DNA from: an uncultured Bacteroidales bacterium
Lineage (GTDB): Bacteria; Bacteroidota; Bacteroidia; Bacteroidales; JACABE01
Direction of reading: 5' to 3'
Length of the DNA: 44,828 nt
NCBI GenBank assembly: GCA_903899825.1
Contig: CAIUKU010000500.1
Location: 1-44,828 of the forward strand
The notes under the pieces were generated by a model. The model was not told where the DNA came from, did no database searches, and worked only from the letters and a program-made list of their open reading frames with translations. Below are positions 33,430 to 43,485 of this stretch, piece by piece. Within the stretch, counting starts at the first letter, position 1. Each line of letters begins with the position of its first letter. Made by a program: the position numbers and the translations under genes.

Positions 33430-34723
33430 TAAACTGTTTTACAGCTGAGAAACTAACTTTTTGTCCCGAAAAGAATTCTGTTGCCAGTTGTCTTTGTCGA
33501 GGTGTGGCTGCTAAAGCATTAAAAATATTTACAAGATGAAGTTTCATGTGCCCTTTTTGAATTCCAATGGTTACCAAACTTTGTACAGCTGCAAAATTGC
33601 TGGATAGTCCAACAGATGCTATGATTGACATAAGTTCAGTAGCAGTTGGATTTCCAAGAATTTCGAGTGATTTTCTGGCGAGAGGATGTAAATTGGTAAT
33701 TCCGCCAACTGTTCCAACTGCCAAAGGAATACACAACCATATTCTGATATGGTCGTTTATAATCTCACATTGGCTCAGTGCTCTGTATTGTCCGCTTCTT
33801 GCGGCAAAAGCATGGGCTCCTGCTTCAGCTGCACGCCAATCATTTCCTGTTGCAATTATCACAGCATCAACTCCATTCATGATGCCTTTGTTATGTGTTG
33901 TTGCACGGTAAACATCATTCCATGCTATTTGGTAAGCCAGTTCAACTTTTTGTGCAAATTGCAAGGGACTCATGCCTGAAGTGATTCCCAGAAGGTTACG
34001 GATAGGACAACCAACCTCCACTGTTACGGTACAATTTTCCACATAATTACTAAGTATTGACATTACAATCCGACAATCAGCATCTTCATGGTTTTTCCCG
34101 TGATTGAGGCCTTCATCTAAACCTTGTGCAAGCTCTTCCAGACAGGTATTTATAAAGTTGGCTCCCATAGAGTTCACAGTATCAAATTCAACAATAAGTC
34201 GAAAGAGATGATCTGTTTTGTGACGGTCGTCCGACAATTCAAGTTTTATAATTCCACCTCCACGTTGAACCATACTTGATGTAACAAATTTCAGTCTTGA
34301 TAATAAACTAATTTTGAGATGAGTCCATGCATCATATAAATCTTTATCACTCCCAAACCATTGAAAATATACATGCCCAAGTTTAGTAGTTGTAATTTCT
34401 TTGACTGCAAAGCCTCCACGATCGGCCCAAAAGCGGGCAGCACTTGCAGCAGCTGCAACTACTGAACTTTCTTCGGTAACCATAGGCACATGATAAATAT
34501 TGCCATTCACGACAAAATTTGGTGCTATTCCAAAAGGAAGATGAAATGAACTCACTGTGTTTTCACTGAGATCCATAAACATTTCACGACGAATACTATC
34601 CTTAAAAATAAACGAATTCATTTCAAGTTCAGTAATTCCCGGTTCCTCACAAAGATGAGCAACAAGTTTCCGCTTTTCGTTTTCAGCTAATCTTGAGAAA
34701 CCTTTATAAATTTTACCTTTCAT
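33416..34723 (-). CDS. mvaA: HMG-CoA reductase, class II
   Basis: The enzyme reduces HMG-CoA to mevalonate. Its 435 residues and motifs match class II reductases: FHLPFGIAPNFVVNG, the catalytic Glu in VTEESSVVAAAA (about 84-85), the catalytic Lys K279 in THNKGIMNG, Asp295 in ATGNDWRAAEAGAHAFAAR, and a His in GHMKLH near the end. One departure is NSMGANFINT (about 184-193) in place of the usual DAMGAN, which in Pseudomonas mevalonii contacts the dinucleotide; this may affect NADH versus NADPH use. It is the second gene of the operon and the committed step. HMG-CoA synthase is not in this window. Confidence 0.9.
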   Translation of the reverse strand: MKGKIYKGFSRLAENEKRKLVAHLCEEPGITELEMNSFIFKDSIRREMFMDLSENTVSSFHLPFGIAPNFVVNGNIYHVPMVTEESSVVAAAASAARFWADRGGFAVKEITTTKLGHVYFQWFGSDKDLYDAWTHLKISLLSRLKFVTSSMVQRGGGIIKLELSDDRHKTDHLFRLIVEFDTVNSMGANFINTCLEELAQGLDEGLNHGKNHEDADCRIVMSILSNYVENCTVTVEVGCPIRNLLGITSGMSPLQFAQKVELAYQIAWNDVYRATTHNKGIMNGVDAVIIATGNDWRAAEAGAHAFAARSGQYRALSQCEIINDHIRIWLCIPLAVGTVGGITNLHPLARKSLEILGNPTATELMSIIASVGLSSNFAAVQSLVTIGIQKGHMKLHLVNIFNALAATPRQRQLATEFFSGQKVSFSAVKQFIDEH

Positions 34724-34812
34724 CTCATTTTAATTTAAATTTTCAAATACATTCAATGGAAATTGCAAACATAATCAACCCCTTGTAACAGCATAATATC
34801 TTATTGCTTTTT

Positions 34813-35814
34813 TTATTTTTTAAATTTAGGATGAAGCCAGGCTTTTGAAAATCTGAGGCCGAGTATTTGTTCTTCAATATATTTTTCCAGCGATTCATAC
34901 GATTCCCTTGCATGGCGGAGAAATCCGGAAGCCTGTCCGTAAATAGCAGGCAATTTACTTTTTGAAATAAGATAATAACCATCCAGATGGGTACGTATCC
35001 CTCCTGAAATAATTAACTGTTTGCATTTAATATCTTTTTCGTTTTCAACAAGTTCGTTTATGATATCTACCATTTCTTCTGCTGTATGACCAATATGAGC
35101 AATTGGTTCGAGATGTGAAACATTTTCAGATGCTCTTCTTATCAATTCAAGACGGGCAAAATTTGTTCCTCCAAAAGAGGCTGTTTCAATCGCTTCTATA
35201 GGCAATTTTATTAATTCTTTCAAGCTTCGGGGACCCATTCCCTGACCAACTTCCTTAACAATAATCTTAATTTCAGTTTTTGAAAGGAAATCTTTAACGG
35301 TATCCAATGGTCGATAATGCAGGAAATCACCTTCTTCCTGAAGGGATTCCTGAGATGGATTTACATGAATAATTAAACCATCAGCCTTTAAGATATTTAC
35401 AACTTCTATGAGCGGATCGTATTCTCCTTTTTTCATCATTTTCTCAAGCTGAGCAATACCAATATTCGCCCATAATGGCAAATCATCTCCAATAATTTCT
35501 CTGACATCAAAATCAGAAAGATGTCTTTTGTTATCTAAAAGAATTCTACAACTTCCAAGCCCCATGCCCATACCAAATTTTTTACATGCTTTTGCAAGGT
35601 TATGATTGATATGATGCGCTTCAGGAGCCCCACCTGTCATGCTTGACACCCACATGGGAACTTTCAGCTGCCTGCCCAGAAACTGAAACGGCTCCCATTC
35701 ACTGTCTGCTTCTGAACCAAGCATAGGCTCATAATCAAAACGGGTATCCAGCTCATCCTGAAAAATCTGTGAATGTAGTGCATGTCTGATGTGATCTCCT
35801 TTCCTGTCTTCCAT
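34813..35814 (-). CDS. fni: Type 2 isopentenyl-diphosphate isomerase
   Basis: This FMN- and NAD(P)H-dependent enzyme interconverts isopentenyl and dimethylallyl diphosphate. The 333-residue protein has the family start RKGDHIRHAL, the FMN-binding SSMTGGAPEAH (57-67), the active-site motif HVNPSQESLQEEG near 155, and KEVGQGMGPRSLKEL. The length is normal. It is the first gene of the mevalonate operon, 89 bases ahead of HMG-CoA reductase, and is likely transcribed from the TATATTTG element at 35932-35939. Placing the isomerase first is consistent with an operon for biosynthesis rather than mevalonate breakdown. Confidence 0.92.
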   Translation of the reverse strand: MEDRKGDHIRHALHSQIFQDELDTRFDYEPMLGSEADSEWEPFQFLGRQLKVPMWVSSMTGGAPEAHHINHNLAKACKKFGMGMGLGSCRILLDNKRHLSDFDVREIIGDDLPLWANIGIAQLEKMMKKGEYDPLIEVVNILKADGLIIHVNPSQESLQEEGDFLHYRPLDTVKDFLSKTEIKIIVKEVGQGMGPRSLKELIKLPIEAIETASFGGTNFARLELIRRASENVSHLEPIAHIGHTAEEMVDIINELVENEKDIKCKQLIISGGIRTHLDGYYLISKSKLPAIYGQASGFLRHARESYESLEKYIEEQILGLRFSKAWLHPKFKK

Positions 35815-35870
35815 ATTCTATTAGTTTTCTAATAAACGTAATTTTTTTTGTTTGGTTCAAAAAACAACAC

Positions 35871-35928
35871 ATGAAATGGCTATGTTCTATTGAAAGCCAA
35901 AAGAAATATTATTTCATGAACATTCCAT
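35871..35928. repeat. ATGAAAT...ATTCCA imperfect palindrome, copy 3
   Basis: ATGAAAT and ATTCCAT bound this copy; inside, ATGTTC (35882-35887) pairs with GAACAT (35918-35923), and ATGAAAT (35871-35877) can also pair with ATTTCAT (35911-35917). If the promoter at 35932 is right, the whole element lies in the untranslated leader of the mevalonate operon. Confidence 0.55.
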
Positions 35929-35931
35929 CGG

Positions 35932-35939
35932 CAAATATA
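35932..35939 (-). promoter_or_regulatory. Probable -7 element of the mevalonate operon
   Basis: Read on the minus strand the sequence is TATATTTG. The transcript would start near 35925 and have a leader of about 110 bases containing an imperfect palindrome. A -33 TTTG at normal spacing was not found. Confidence 0.45.
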
Positions 35940-36012
35940 GAATATTATTAACAAACTTATATTTTATAATAATGACTTTTTTTAGTTTTTTAATAAAACC
36001 TAAACATATAAA

Positions 36013-36045
36013 ACGAGCCATCTCCCCTATTACGAGATGGCTCGT
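36013..36045 (-). terminator. Isolated strong hairpin
   Basis: ACGAGCCATCTC (36013-36024) and GAGATGGCTCGT (36034-36045) form a perfect 12-bp stem with a 9-base loop. Only on the minus strand is it followed by a T-rich tract (TTTTATATG), so it would stop transcripts coming from the right. No gene is known to send them, since the next minus-strand gene is beyond 38.7 kb. Confidence 0.6.
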
Positions 36046-36170
36046 ATCATAAAGCAAAGTTAAACAATGAGCATCCCACAGCCTATTGCCTAAAAAGCAT
36101 ATGTATTAATCCCTAACTTTGCAAAAGTTAAGTATTAAGTACAAGTTTTGCTATAAAACAGGACCGACCT

Positions 36171-36335
36171 TATAGAATTTACGCTACGAAACAAGCATTT
36201 AAAATAGCGGTGGCCTTGTGCAAGCAATACGTAAGGAGCGAATGAAGAAAGTAAAATAAAAGCATTATTGTTTATTTCGCTACGTCTTATATTGCGCGGG
36301 GATTTTAAATGCGTAGTTTTGAAGTAAATTCTATG
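36171..36335. repeat. 165-bp imperfect palindrome
   Basis: The outer arms 36171-36208 and 36300-36335 both contain TAGAATTTAC and GCATTTAAAAT (in inverted order) with moderate mismatch between them. The inner arms 36224-36242 (GCAATACGTAAG then GCGAA) and 36276-36295 (TTCGCTACG then TATTGC) also pair. It is followed at once by the repeat shared with the window start. Confidence 0.65.
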
Positions 36336-36395
36336 CAGTCTTGATCTTTTGTAACTTTTGCATCAAGGCAAAAGTTAAAAGTAAGATATACAGAC
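36334..36395. repeat. Repeat shared with the left edge of the window
   Basis: This segment starts TGCAGTCTTGATC and carries the hairpin AACTTTTGC/GCAAAAGTT (36353-36361, 36368-36376). It matches bases 1-60 of the window, with arm changes that preserve pairing. Confidence 0.75.
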
Positions 36396-36472
36396 CATTT
36401 ATAGATAATTAAATATTATTATTTTCTCTTTACTTTTCCTGATGAAAAGTAACAAAAATCAGCGCTTACGGT

Positions 36473-36628
36473 AATTTTGCTAAAATCAAAACGAATTGAA
36501 TCCCTGCGCGTTCCAAGCCGTCACGAAATAAATAATGTATTTTTAAATAAACATTTACCCTTCGTGACTTCAGGAACGCTTGCTAGTCCCATCACTATTC
36601 AATTCGTCTTGATTTTTTACGCAAAATT
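36473..36628. repeat. Long inverted repeat
   Basis: The arm 36473-36501 and the arm 36597-36628 are reverse complements except for three inserted bases and one change; each holds ACGAATTGAAT or its complement. Nested inside, GCGTTCC (36508-36514) pairs with GGAACGC (36573-36579), and TCACGAA (36521-36527) with TTCGTGA (36561-36567). This makes a hairpin of over 150 bases. Confidence 0.75.
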
Positions 36629-36929
36629 CCCGAATGCGCATCCTTTGCCTTACGGCAATCAGTTTGCCGACAACAATTTAATTATAACAGTGATTTATAA
36701 AAAAGATTTAACCGTTTTATATGCAAATAAGGGCTGAAAAAATTATTTACACTTTACAAAAAATCACGAAGAAAGACATAAAACGTATTTACTTTTTGCA
36801 AAAACAAAACAGAACTTTCTAAAACAAAATGTTTTCTAATGTTTATTAAAACTAATACGTAATTTCCCTCCAAGTTAGGAATTAATTAAGGCAATTACAG
36901 ATATGTATTTTTTATCCGAATGCTTTTCG

Positions 36930-36937
36930 TACCTTTG
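36930..36937 (+). promoter_or_regulatory. -7 element of the ABC-F gene
   Basis: TACCTTTG fits TAnnTTTG and would start transcription near 36944, about 43 bases before the ATG at 36987. Confidence 0.5.
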
Positions 36938-36986
36938 CAAACTTAAAATTCAGCAACATATAAACACATAAATAATACTATTTTAA

Positions 36987-38609
<1,623 letters not shown>

Positions 38610-38648
38610 GTTGAAAAACATTAATATTTAATAATATCTATAAAAAAT

Positions 38649-38677
38649 CGGGAGTAGTCTAATCTTCCGTTTTTTTT
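38649..38677 (+). terminator. Rho-independent terminator of the ABC-F gene
   Basis: CGGGAG (38649-38654) pairs with CTTCCG (38664-38669) with one G-T wobble, around a 9-base loop, followed by eight Ts. It is 40 bp after the stop codon. Confidence 0.8.
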
Positions 38678-38782
38678 AAGGGCCATTTTTTTGGACTAAG
38701 CAAAAAGTTTAAGAAGTTGGATTAGGAAAAATTTCTTTTAAATTAAATTTTCATTCAGAATTTATCTTCAAACTAAAGATCA

Positions 38783-41700
38783 CTAGATTTTTACAAAATG
38801 AGTTCCAGAAATAATTTTTCCATTCTGTTGAATTTGAACCCAATAACAACCTTTAGCCAAGTCAGATACATTTATTTCAATATTTTCATTATGAATGACA
38901 GGAATAAATTTTGTTCTTATTATCTTTCCGAAAGTATTGTATATTAGTATTTTGATTTCATTTAACTGATAATTTTTAGTGCTTATGCTTAATATATCTT
39001 TTGCTGGATTAGGGAAGATGTTGAAAATGATAAGATTATTCTCTTTAATTCCTGATACAGAATTTACAATGAAACTAAAATTAATTTCTCTTCCAAAATC
39101 AGATTCAAAACCATAAGCTGTCACATAACCGTTGCTGATTTTTTTATTTAACATCGCTTGTCCTGCAGTTCCATTTCCATTAGGAGGCATATTAGCCCAA
39201 AATTTCAAACCATCGTCTCCCAAATCTGTTAAGGTTATTTTATAACATCCATTTGCAAGACTGAAATTTTTTGAATACCAAGTGTTTGCATTCATTATAG
39301 TATCACTTTGACTTAAAATATTTCCATTAACATCTTCCACTTTCCAACTGGTTTCATTAGGTTTGTAATTAGTAAAGAAATCCATTTGATATTCGTTTTC
39401 AGTAAAAACAGGAACTGAATTAAAAATTGTCGATAATCGGTTATTAAATAGATATTCATCTGTTAGCCCATTTGGCAATTTAAGTTGAGCCCAAAAACTT
39501 CCTGCAGAGCCACTAATCGAATTCCAGTCTGGTGTTGGTAATATAATTTCAGTCGTCTCTAAAAAAGCGAGATTTCCACTCCAATGATATATATTAGTAT
39601 TACCTGAAGTAAATCCATACTCAATGTCAATTGAAGTTAAATTGTTTTTCCCGGTATTTTTGATTTTTACAATTGGTTTTCCACAAATAGGATTAAAACG
39701 GCTGAGAATTTCGTAATTATTTGGAGCAATAATTTCCTCTAATGCTGCATCATTTTGAAAGTTAGGATTAGAATATGAAACCAATTGTGATTCTGTGATA
39801 TAATTACCATCAGGATCGTAATCAATATCGTAATCAATAGTAATTTGATTATTTGCAATATAATTGCCCAGTTCAAATTCCTGAATGGTAGCAGGCATCC
39901 CAGGGCACCAGGCTGCTCTGTCGTAAACCCAGGTTCCTCCCTGTGGATAGAGAGGGTTTAGAGCACAGGGTTGTAAAATTTGCCATTGCCGTATAGTTTG
40001 TCCGTTAACTTTCATCTTATGTATATTTGAACAAAATTCGGCACAATTATTAGTAACTCCCATTCCATGACCAGTGAGGGTAGTTCTAAGTTTGAGCATT
40101 TTTTCGTTGCTATCAATAGGGATCGTTTTTGCTACAACTTTTGTATCAAAATTACTTAAATTGAAATTTCCCTGCCAAATGTTTTTAATCTGTATAACAT
40201 CACGGGGAGGAGTGCCTTCAATAAAAGCGAATTTTAAATCAAGCATTTCCTGAAAATTCCCGGCTTTTAAATATACAGTATCTTTTAATAAACTTACAAA
40301 ATCAGAAACATCATATGTCCATTGCCATCCATTACCCAGTGACAAGCCATTTCCGTATGGTGTAATAAAGCGGCCCAATTCCCATTTATTGATAATTTCA
40401 AAAGGATTTCCGTAATAAATTGTGTTTTTTTGTATGAATGTAGTATCAGTTGTTGAAAGAACTGAATCTATTGCAAAACCATTGCTGTCATATGTATATC
40501 TGTAAAAAGACTGCCATTTATAAATAGTATCTGTTGGAGTTGTTGGATGTAAATTGTCTCCATAAATTACTATCATTACCGGAGTATTCAGAAGAGAGTC
40601 AAGTATGAATGTAGAATCAATATGTGATTGATATACTCCTTTCTCAAATATTATTATAGGCCTGTAATTTGTATTACTAAAGTTTTTAAACCGGATTCCT
40701 TTATAATTCTGCCAGTTTTGAATTCCTGAAAAAAGAGCCGCGTTCTGTGATTGTAAACTTATATCATTAGTAAACCCGCCAATGCCTTCATTAAAGTCAT
40801 ACGAATAAATCAGATGTTGAAAATCGGGATGAGTAGTTGTGATTTTATTAAACATTAATTGTTTTATTGAAACACTGTTTAATTCTGTATTCCAGACAGA
40901 AAAATCATCAATAGAACCTTTGTAATTTCCATTTTGATAGGATAAAGCACTTCCGATTATAAACCGGTTTATAGTATCCATCAATTTTACTTTAGCTGTA
41001 CCACTTTGCCATAGGTTTCCATTCAAATAAATTTTCATACTTCCACTCTGGCAGTTTTTTGTAAATGTCCAATGATTCCAGTTTCCTTTAAAATCAGTTG
41101 CCAGAGCAAGTTTATTAATTCGGTCATAAGTGTTTTTTCCTGCATCCCAATAAACATTGCTGTTGCTCCAGGGTAGATGTGCATTCAATAATCTGGTGTT
41201 TGCTGAATTTACACCTTCAAAAGCAGAACAGTTTGAAGGTTGCCCATTTAAATCTCCATTTTGCCAAAACATAATTGTAATATTTGAATCAAGCATACTA
41301 AATCTTGATTTAGGAACTTCAAGAAAATTATTTAACCCAAAACTAATATAGTTATCTGTTGAATTGCTTAGTAAACCGGAAGCAAATCCTGTCGTATTCG
41401 CTAATAAATTTATGTTTCCTGAATTGTTAGTGTAAGAAATATCAATAATAATACTGGAAACTCCATCCCAACTATATGGCTGTATAAAATGGAAATATTT
41501 CCATCCGTTTGAAAGTAATGAAGTTGTATTGCTATATACTGTTGTTAAATTTGTAATCGAAGCAGGAACAGACAAGGTATCACTATTACTTTGTTTCATT
41601 CTGATTGTTATTTTTGCAATACAAGAATTGAATAATCCTGAAATATTTAAACGAATTCCACTCAGATTTCCCATTGTTAATCCTGAAGCAATTAATTCAC

Positions 41701-42229
41701 TGGCTTTCCAGATATAAATGTTTCTACCATCGGGGATTCCTGATAAAAAAGGCTGAACAGTAGTTGAAGTCATATTCCCAACTATTGTCGAATCAAAAGA
41801 AATTACATTGTCATAAACAATATGTGATTCAAAATGAGGCAGATATTTTATGGATGGAGAATTTCTTAGTTTTACGGTATCAGTAAGCGTTCCTGTAAAA
41901 TTAAAATATTTATATTTCTGTTGAGTGTATTGAGTTGAATCATACTTTTTTGTATGTTCAAAAAGGTAAGTGTAACTCAGATAATCCCATTCTCCACATT
42001 GAGGATTCTGCCCCGGATCACATTTGAGCTTATAATACATCAGTACTTTTTCAAATTTTTTTCCTGCAAAAGAAGGGAAAACAAAACTGCCTTCTCTTGA
42101 ATTTAAACCTGATGGTCGTGGCCAGTTGAAATCAAAAGTCTGAACTATCGTTGTATCTCCTGGTCCGGCAATTAAATTTGTTTGTAATAATAGGATTATT
42201 ACTACAAATATAAAATTGATTTTTTTCAT
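38783..42229 (-). CDS. T9SS-exported PNGase F-like protein with LamG insertion
   Basis: The 1148-residue protein has a signal peptide (about 1-21) and a T9SS type A sorting domain at the end (about 1070-1148: IFPNPAKDILSIST, KGCYWVQIQQNGK). Between them are sequences matching both halves of peptide-N-glycosidase F: residues 28-92 (TFDFNWP, CGEWDYLSYTY) and 613-680 (WELGRFITPYGNG, DVSDFVSLL) match the first domain, and 700-800 (LRTTLTGHG, NNCAEFCSNIH, YDRAAWCPGMP) the second. D82, a Glu near 661 and E731 fit D60, E118 and E206 of Elizabethkingia PNGase F. About 500 residues, including a LamG-like fold at about 290-460, lie between the two parts of the first domain. The likely role is cleaving N-glycans outside the cell. 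Confidence 0.85.
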   Translation of the reverse strand: MKKINFIFVVIILLLQTNLIAGPGDTTIVQTFDFNWPRPSGLNSREGSFVFPSFAGKKFEKVLMYYKLKCDPGQNPQCGEWDYLSYTYLFEHTKKYDSTQYTQQKYKYFNFTGTLTDTVKLRNSPSIKYLPHFESHIVYDNVISFDSTIVGNMTSTTVQPFLSGIPDGRNIYIWKASELIASGLTMGNLSGIRLNISGLFNSCIAKITIRMKQSNSDTLSVPASITNLTTVYSNTTSLLSNGWKYFHFIQPYSWDGVSSIIIDISYTNNSGNINLLANTTGFASGLLSNSTDNYISFGLNNFLEVPKSRFSMLDSNITIMFWQNGDLNGQPSNCSAFEGVNSANTRLLNAHLPWSNSNVYWDAGKNTYDRINKLALATDFKGNWNHWTFTKNCQSGSMKIYLNGNLWQSGTAKVKLMDTINRFIIGSALSYQNGNYKGSIDDFSVWNTELNSVSIKQLMFNKITTTHPDFQHLIYSYDFNEGIGGFTNDISLQSQNAALFSGIQNWQNYKGIRFKNFSNTNYRPIIIFEKGVYQSHIDSTFILDSLLNTPVMIVIYGDNLHPTTPTDTIYKWQSFYRYTYDSNGFAIDSVLSTTDTTFIQKNTIYYGNPFEIINKWELGRFITPYGNGLSLGNGWQWTYDVSDFVSLLKDTVYLKAGNFQEMLDLKFAFIEGTPPRDVIQIKNIWQGNFNLSNFDTKVVAKTIPIDSNEKMLKLRTTLTGHGMGVTNNCAEFCSNIHKMKVNGQTIRQWQILQPCALNPLYPQGGTWVYDRAAWCPGMPATIQEFELGNYIANNQITIDYDIDYDPDGNYITESQLVSYSNPNFQNDAALEEIIAPNNYEILSRFNPICGKPIVKIKNTGKNNLTSIDIEYGFTSGNTNIYHWSGNLAFLETTEIILPTPDWNSISGSAGSFWAQLKLPNGLTDEYLFNNRLSTIFNSVPVFTENEYQMDFFTNYKPNETSWKVEDVNGNILSQSDTIMNANTWYSKNFSLANGCYKITLTDLGDDGLKFWANMPPNGNGTAGQAMLNKKISNGYVTAYGFESDFGREINFSFIVNSVSGIKENNLIIFNIFPNPAKDILSISTKNYQLNEIKILIYNTFGKIIRTKFIPVIHNENIEINVSDLAKGCYWVQIQQNGKIISGTHFVKI

Positions 42230-42739
42230 ACTAAATAAAATTTAAGTATTTAATACTCTGTGAATAAGAGCTAAGCTATTCCTTTGTTTGCAAAAATAAG
42301 TATTTAAAATCTTGTTCACTGTTAACAAAATCATATTAAAAAGAATGCTTTTTATCTAATTGAAAACATTTTAATCGCTGATATTAAATCTAAGAAATTT
42401 CTGTAACTTAATAGATTTAATTTTTATTATTTTATTGAAACTTATCTAAAATGAATCATACTTTCATGTTTATATCTGATAATACTTTGTTCAGTAAAAT
42501 ATATATTGTCTTTCATTATGTAAAGCATTATAAACTTATTTTTTGTAACGAATTCTTACATCTGAATTTTTATTTTTTAATGATTGATTTACATTCTCTG
42601 ACGGAATCTAAAATCTACCCCTATATTTAGGAGCAGAATCCTATCAAATGTCATATTTAATTCTCCCAAATGTACATATAATTTATTATCATGTATTTGA
42701 TTTAGAAAGTGTAAAATAAAACTTAAAGTGGCATTATAT
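42230..42739 (-). other. Intergenic region upstream of the PNGase F-like gene
   Basis: This 510-bp AT-rich gap holds a TATTTTTG -7-like element (minus strand, 42291-42298) about 60 bases before the PNGase F-like ATG. Beyond that I see no hairpin, repeat family member or coding frame. Confidence 0.5.
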
Positions 42740-43375
42740 TTATAAAATATGTATCCCTAGCAAATTCAGGGTAGCAGATGTTAAAAACTTCATCGCTTTG
42801 CCGATGGGCAATAAGTTTAATTGGGTCTGGCTGTCAATAATTACGATGGCAAACAATGCCAGCGAACCATATTTGAAAATATTGCGTTCTAAGTCTTTAC
42901 TTAATTTCAGCGATTTGAGAATCAAATGCGAACCATCCAGTGGTGGAACCGGAATCATGTTGAAAATAAATAAACCGAAATTGATATAAATACAAGCCAG
43001 CATCATGGACATCAAAATACCCTCAACAGAAATAAAGAGCATGGCTATCTTCAGTAAAACTGCAAATACTATAGCCAGTATAAAATTGGAAACAGGTCCG
43101 GCTACTGCAATCAGCATTTCGTCGCGGCAGGGATTTTTTAGTTTCTCAGGGTTAAATGACACGGGTTTAGCCCAGCCAAAACCTGCAATAAGTATAAATA
43201 CAAAGCCAATCCAGTCGATATGTTTCAGTGGATTCACCGTTACCCTGCCATCCAGATAGGCTGTATCATCACCCAATAAATGAGCAACTTTGGCATGCAT
43301 GTATTCATGAAACGTAAGGCCAATCAATATGGCAGGCAGTACAGTGATAATACTTTCAAGGTTTAGGGATGACAT
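42740..43375 (-). CDS. Site-2 protease homologue, M50 family
   Basis: This 211-residue integral membrane metalloprotease should cut substrate proteins within the membrane. The zinc motif is HEYMH (H23, E24, H27) in the first membrane helix, and the third ligand is the Asp of NMIPVPPLDGSH near residue 145. There is no PDZ domain, and the short length matches the minimal M50 group seen in many bacteria and archaea, rather than RseP. The substrate is unknown, and no anti-sigma factor is adjacent. It is divergent from the HAD gene; TACTTTTG on the minus strand (43399-43406) is a possible promoter. Confidence 0.85.
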   Translation of the reverse strand: MSSLNLESIITVLPAILIGLTFHEYMHAKVAHLLGDDTAYLDGRVTVNPLKHIDWIGFVFILIAGFGWAKPVSFNPEKLKNPCRDEMLIAVAGPVSNFILAIVFAVLLKIAMLFISVEGILMSMMLACIYINFGLFIFNMIPVPPLDGSHLILKSLKLSKDLERNIFKYGSLALFAIVIIDSQTQLNLLPIGKAMKFLTSATLNLLGIHIL

Positions 43376-43413
43376 CTTTTGCTTTTATTAATAATCATCA
43401 AAAGTAACATTAA

Positions 43414-43446
43414 TTTGCATTGTATAACGTAAATCTTCTAATTTTG
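43414..43446 (+). promoter_or_regulatory. Promoter of the HAD phosphatase gene
   Basis: TTTG at 43414-43417 and TAATTTTG at 43439-43446 are 21 bases apart, within the Bacteroidota consensus. A second -7-like element, TATTTTTG, follows at once (43447-43454). Transcription should begin near 43453. Confidence 0.6.
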
Positions 43447-43485
43447 TATTTTTGCAATTGCATCAATACAATTTAATCAAACCGA

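Larger units (their letters stand above)
35815..36986. other. 1.17-kb gene-free, palindrome-rich region
   Basis: This is the largest gap of the window. It contains, in order, the leader and promoter of the mevalonate operon, an isolated 12-bp-stem hairpin (36013-36045), a 165-bp imperfect palindrome (36171-36335), a small hairpin shared with the window start (36334-36395), another long inverted repeat (36473-36628), and the ABC-F promoter. An open frame at 36477-36737 lies inside the last repeat and is rejected as a gene. Confidence 0.7.

Noticed and set aside
33567-33911. A 114-codon open frame opposite HMG-CoA reductase
   Set aside because: It is antisense to a conserved gene with clear catalytic motifs; the residues follow from complementing those motifs.
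36477-36737. An 86-codon open frame in the intergenic block
   Set aside because: It lies within the long inverted repeat, its start has no promoter of its own, and its sequence is explained by the palindrome arms.
42230-42739. A hidden small gene or RNA in the gap upstream of the PNGase F-like gene
   Set aside because: No frame of useful length, hairpin or repeat was seen; only AT-rich DNA and one -7-like element.
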